A DNA stretch of 15,360 nt from JAUVIB01 sp964424545 (GTDB taxonomy: Bacteria > Calditrichota > Calditrichia > Calditrichales > Calditrichaceae): assembly GCA_964424545.1 (NCBI GenBank), contig CAYRJN010000088.1, positions 1 through 15,360 on the forward strand, in the 5' to 3' direction. Position numbers and translations under genes: made by a program. Under the pieces are notes generated by a model that saw only the letters and a list, made by a program, of their open reading frames with translations, searched no databases and was not told the DNA's origin. Positions 13,710 through 15,360 of the stretch are shown piece after piece; position 1 is the first letter of the stretch; each line of letters begins with the position of its first letter.

Positions 13710-14021
13710 ATGGAACAAGAGATTACACGAAAAGATATTTTAAACATACTTAGAGATATTGAACATCCTGAAATTTCCGTTTCACTTGTTGATTTAGGAA
13801 TGATTTTGGATGTTGCCGTTGATGACCATACGGTAAAAGTGGCGGTTGCTCTGCCCATGTTAAATATACCGCAAGCAGTGGCAAATGCTATTTTAAACAG
13901 CCTCTATGAACCGATTCGGGAATTGGGTTTACAAATGGAACCGGTGTTTTTTGAAATGACACCTGAAATCCGTGAAAAATTCTTTATAACGGCAAGAGCA
14001 AACTGGAAAGGTTCAATTTGA
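13710..14021 (+). CDS. DUF59/MIP18-family (Fe-S assembly type) protein
   Basis: A 103-residue cytosolic single-domain protein of the MIP18/SufT-like fold, recognisable by IEHPEISVSLVDLGMI (17-32), the strand VKVAVAL and the family-type tail FFEMTPEIREKFF-x5-NWKG. In Fe-S assembly relatives a Cys follows the central strand (T-x-x-C-P); here the corresponding piece reads LPMLNIP and the protein has no cysteine at all, so it cannot ligate a cluster by thiols. It may act as a scaffold or partner-binding protein. Ribosome site is weak (GGGA). Its TGA overlaps the TTG start of the next gene, meaning coupled translation. Family assignment good, biochemical role unknown. Confidence 0.85.
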   Translation: MEQEITRKDILNILRDIEHPEISVSLVDLGMILDVAVDDHTVKVAVALPMLNIPQAVANAILNSLYEPIRELGLQMEPVFFEMTPEIREKFFITARANWKGSI

Positions 14022-14377
14022 AAAAAGCTCCTGTTAAAATAGCCGTACCCACTAATGACGGCGAGAATATTTTTAAAGGTATGCTCGGACGGGCTTCAAA
14101 TTTTTATATTTATGAAATAAACGATAAAGGCGATTTTCGATTGCTTGAAACGCGCGCCAATCCTTATGAAAAAACGCTGCAACATCTAAAAACGTTGGAT
14201 GTATATGAACTAATAAAGGATTGTTCTGTGGTTGTTGCGGCAAAAATCGGCAAGAATGGTATTGAGCGTCTTAAGGAACGCGGAGTAACTTTAATTATCA
14301 AAGAGGGGCATATTGTCGACAATCTTGAAAAGCTTATTCAAAACAAACAGTTTTCCTATACATCTTTTGCCGATTAA
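14018..14377 (+). CDS. NifX/NifB-C-like FeMo-cofactor-binding domain protein
   Basis: A 119-residue protein of the dinitrogenase iron-molybdenum cofactor family (RNase H-like fold shared by NifX, NifY, VnfX and the NifB C-terminus). It starts with the typical KIAVPTNDG, has GRASNFYIYEI, the RANPYEKTL region and the C-terminal VVVAAKIGKNGIERLKERGV. No nitrogenase genes are visible in the window, so a role in nitrogen fixation is not implied; many anaerobes carry such proteins with unknown cluster cargo. Start is TTG at 14018, overlapping the previous stop; the first internal Met is at residue 22, after the conserved strand, so TTG is required. GGAAAGG lies 5 bases upstream. Confidence 0.88.
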   Translation: MKKAPVKIAVPTNDGENIFKGMLGRASNFYIYEINDKGDFRLLETRANPYEKTLQHLKTLDVYELIKDCSVVVAAKIGKNGIERLKERGVTLIIKEGHIVDNLEKLIQNKQFSYTSFAD

Positions 14378-14400
14378 TCATTTTTAACAAGGAATATTCT

Positions 14401-15336
14401 ATGGATATAACATTCGGTCCGGTACCATCCAGAAGATTGGGACGCAGCTTAGGCATAAATAATATTCCGCCAAAAATTTGCAGTTATGCCTGCGTCTATT
14501 GTCAATTAGGCAATACACTTAAAATGAAGATTGATCGCGCTTCTTATTATTCGCCACAACAAATTTTTAAATCCGTTGCGCAACGTGTGCAACAGGTTTT
14601 GGCAAAAGGCGAACGCATTGATTATCTTGCCTTTGTACCGGACGGCGAGCCAACATTAGATATAAATCTCGGTCGAACTATTGATTTGTTGAAATCGTTG
14701 GATATTCCCATTGCCGTAATTAACAATTCATCTCTAATTTACCGCGAGGATGTACGTAAAGATTTGTTAAAAGCCGACTGGGTATCTTTTAAAATTGACG
14801 CAGGCGACAAAAATCTTTGGGAGAAAATCGACCGACCGCATGGTAAAGTACACTTCGAAGATATTAAAAAAGGAATATTAACGTTTAAGCAAAACTTTAC
14901 AGGAATCCTTGCAACCGAAACCATGTTAATAAATGGATTAAACGATTCTATAAAAAAAATTGAAGCGATCGCTATTCTTCTTAAATACATTAATCCCCAA
15001 ATTGCCTATATAGCCATTCCCACCCGTCCGCCCGCCGAGAAAAATATCAATCCGGCATCGCCTACTAACATTAACCGAGGTTTTCAAATAATTTCAAGCG
15101 CCGTTGATAAAGTTGAACTGTTAACCGGTTACGAAGGCAATGCATTCTCTTTTAGCGGTAACGCACGAAAAGATATTTTAAGTATAACGTCTGTTCATCC
15201 CATGCGTGAAGACGCCGTTGCAAGTTTATTAAAAAAATCCGCTGAACATTGGAGTCTAATTGATAATATGGTATCAGAAAAAGAACTGATACGAACTCAA
15301 TTTAATGGAAAGACTTTTTTTCTGCGCAATTTTTAA
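14401..15336 (+). CDS. Radical SAM enzyme (COG0731-like, TYW1-related family)
   Basis: A 311-residue enzyme with the radical SAM cluster motif C27-x3-C31-x2-C34 in CSYACVYCQLG, preceded by FGPVPSRRLGRSLGIN, the start typical of bacterial COG0731-type proteins distantly related to the tRNA wyosine enzyme TYW1. GEPTLD (about 82-87) is the SAM-binding GGE-type motif, here DGEPT. The rest of the barrel and a C-terminal helical part (about 220-311) have no extra Cys cluster that I can see. A [4Fe-4S] cluster and 5'-deoxyadenosyl radical chemistry are expected; substrate unknown. It follows the NifX-like gene by 23 bases with AAGGA before ATG. Close linkage with DUF59 and NifX-like genes suggests cofactor or metallocluster maturation instead of tRNA modification; this is inference. 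Confidence 0.88.
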   Translation: MDITFGPVPSRRLGRSLGINNIPPKICSYACVYCQLGNTLKMKIDRASYYSPQQIFKSVAQRVQQVLAKGERIDYLAFVPDGEPTLDINLGRTIDLLKSLDIPIAVINNSSLIYREDVRKDLLKADWVSFKIDAGDKNLWEKIDRPHGKVHFEDIKKGILTFKQNFTGILATETMLINGLNDSIKKIEAIAILLKYINPQIAYIAIPTRPPAEKNINPASPTNINRGFQIISSAVDKVELLTGYEGNAFSFSGNARKDILSITSVHPMREDAVASLLKKSAEHWSLIDNMVSEKELIRTQFNGKTFFLRNF

Positions 15337-15360
15337 TTCTGCAAACATAAAATTTATTAA

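Noticed and set aside
14018..14377. Nitrogenase accessory gene proving nitrogen fixation
   Set aside because: The NifX-like domain occurs in many organisms without nitrogenase, and no nif structural genes are in the window.

Overview
The window looks like a piece of a metagenome-assembled or draft genome from an anaerobic Gram-negative bacterium. A run of exactly 100 N at 79-178 is a scaffold placeholder. I infer the FCB superphylum, possibly a Calditrichota/Ignavibacteria-like lineage. The reasons are the many thrombospondin type 3 / EF-hand-like calcium-binding repeats, an OmpA protein with such repeats, intergenic repeats built on a 'CACGGAT' theme, moderately AT-rich DNA, and anaerobe-type small metallocluster proteins. 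Taxonomy is not proven by anything here.

Layout. (1) 1-450: three copies of a dispersed direct repeat flanking the assembly gap. (2) 767-1294 (+): a secreted Ca-binding-repeat protein behind a sigma-54-like promoter, ending at a bidirectional terminator. (3) 8512 down to 1620 (-): a heavy-metal resistance operon in the order ArsR/CadC-type metal sensor, small secreted His/Cys protein, TolC-like outer-membrane factor, RND membrane-fusion protein, CzcA/CusA-type RND pump, P-II-like protein. The pump gene carries one in-frame TAA where the family has a conserved Glu, so it is either a very recent pseudogene or contains a sequence error. A large palindromic structure lies between the second and third genes. 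(4) 8828-12322 (+): OmpA/TSP3 porin, a HAD phosphatase and a POT-family peptide transporter. (5) 12563-13437 (+): two paralogous glycine/arginine-rich mini zinc-ribbon proteins on either side of a single-domain cupin, behind a promoter whose -35 is embedded in a perfect 14-bp palindrome. The second zinc-ribbon gene has only 57 codons. (6) 13710-15336 (+): DUF59/MIP18-like protein, NifX/NifB-C-like protein and a radical SAM enzyme in one tight operon with a hairpin-rich leader.

How they may work together. Region 3 is a complete sense-and-export module for metal ions: cytosolic sensor, tripartite pump across both membranes, and a P-II-like protein whose nucleotide-binding loops are kept but whose T-loop is unlike that of nitrogen regulators. 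Regions 5 and 6 share a common theme of metal/iron-sulfur handling (Cys6His mini-proteins, a metal-site cupin, an Fe-S assembly-type domain, a FeMo-cofactor-binding-type domain, radical SAM). They may be one functional unit for building or inserting a metal cofactor. That is inference from domain content and adjacency, and it is the part of the window most likely to be undescribed.
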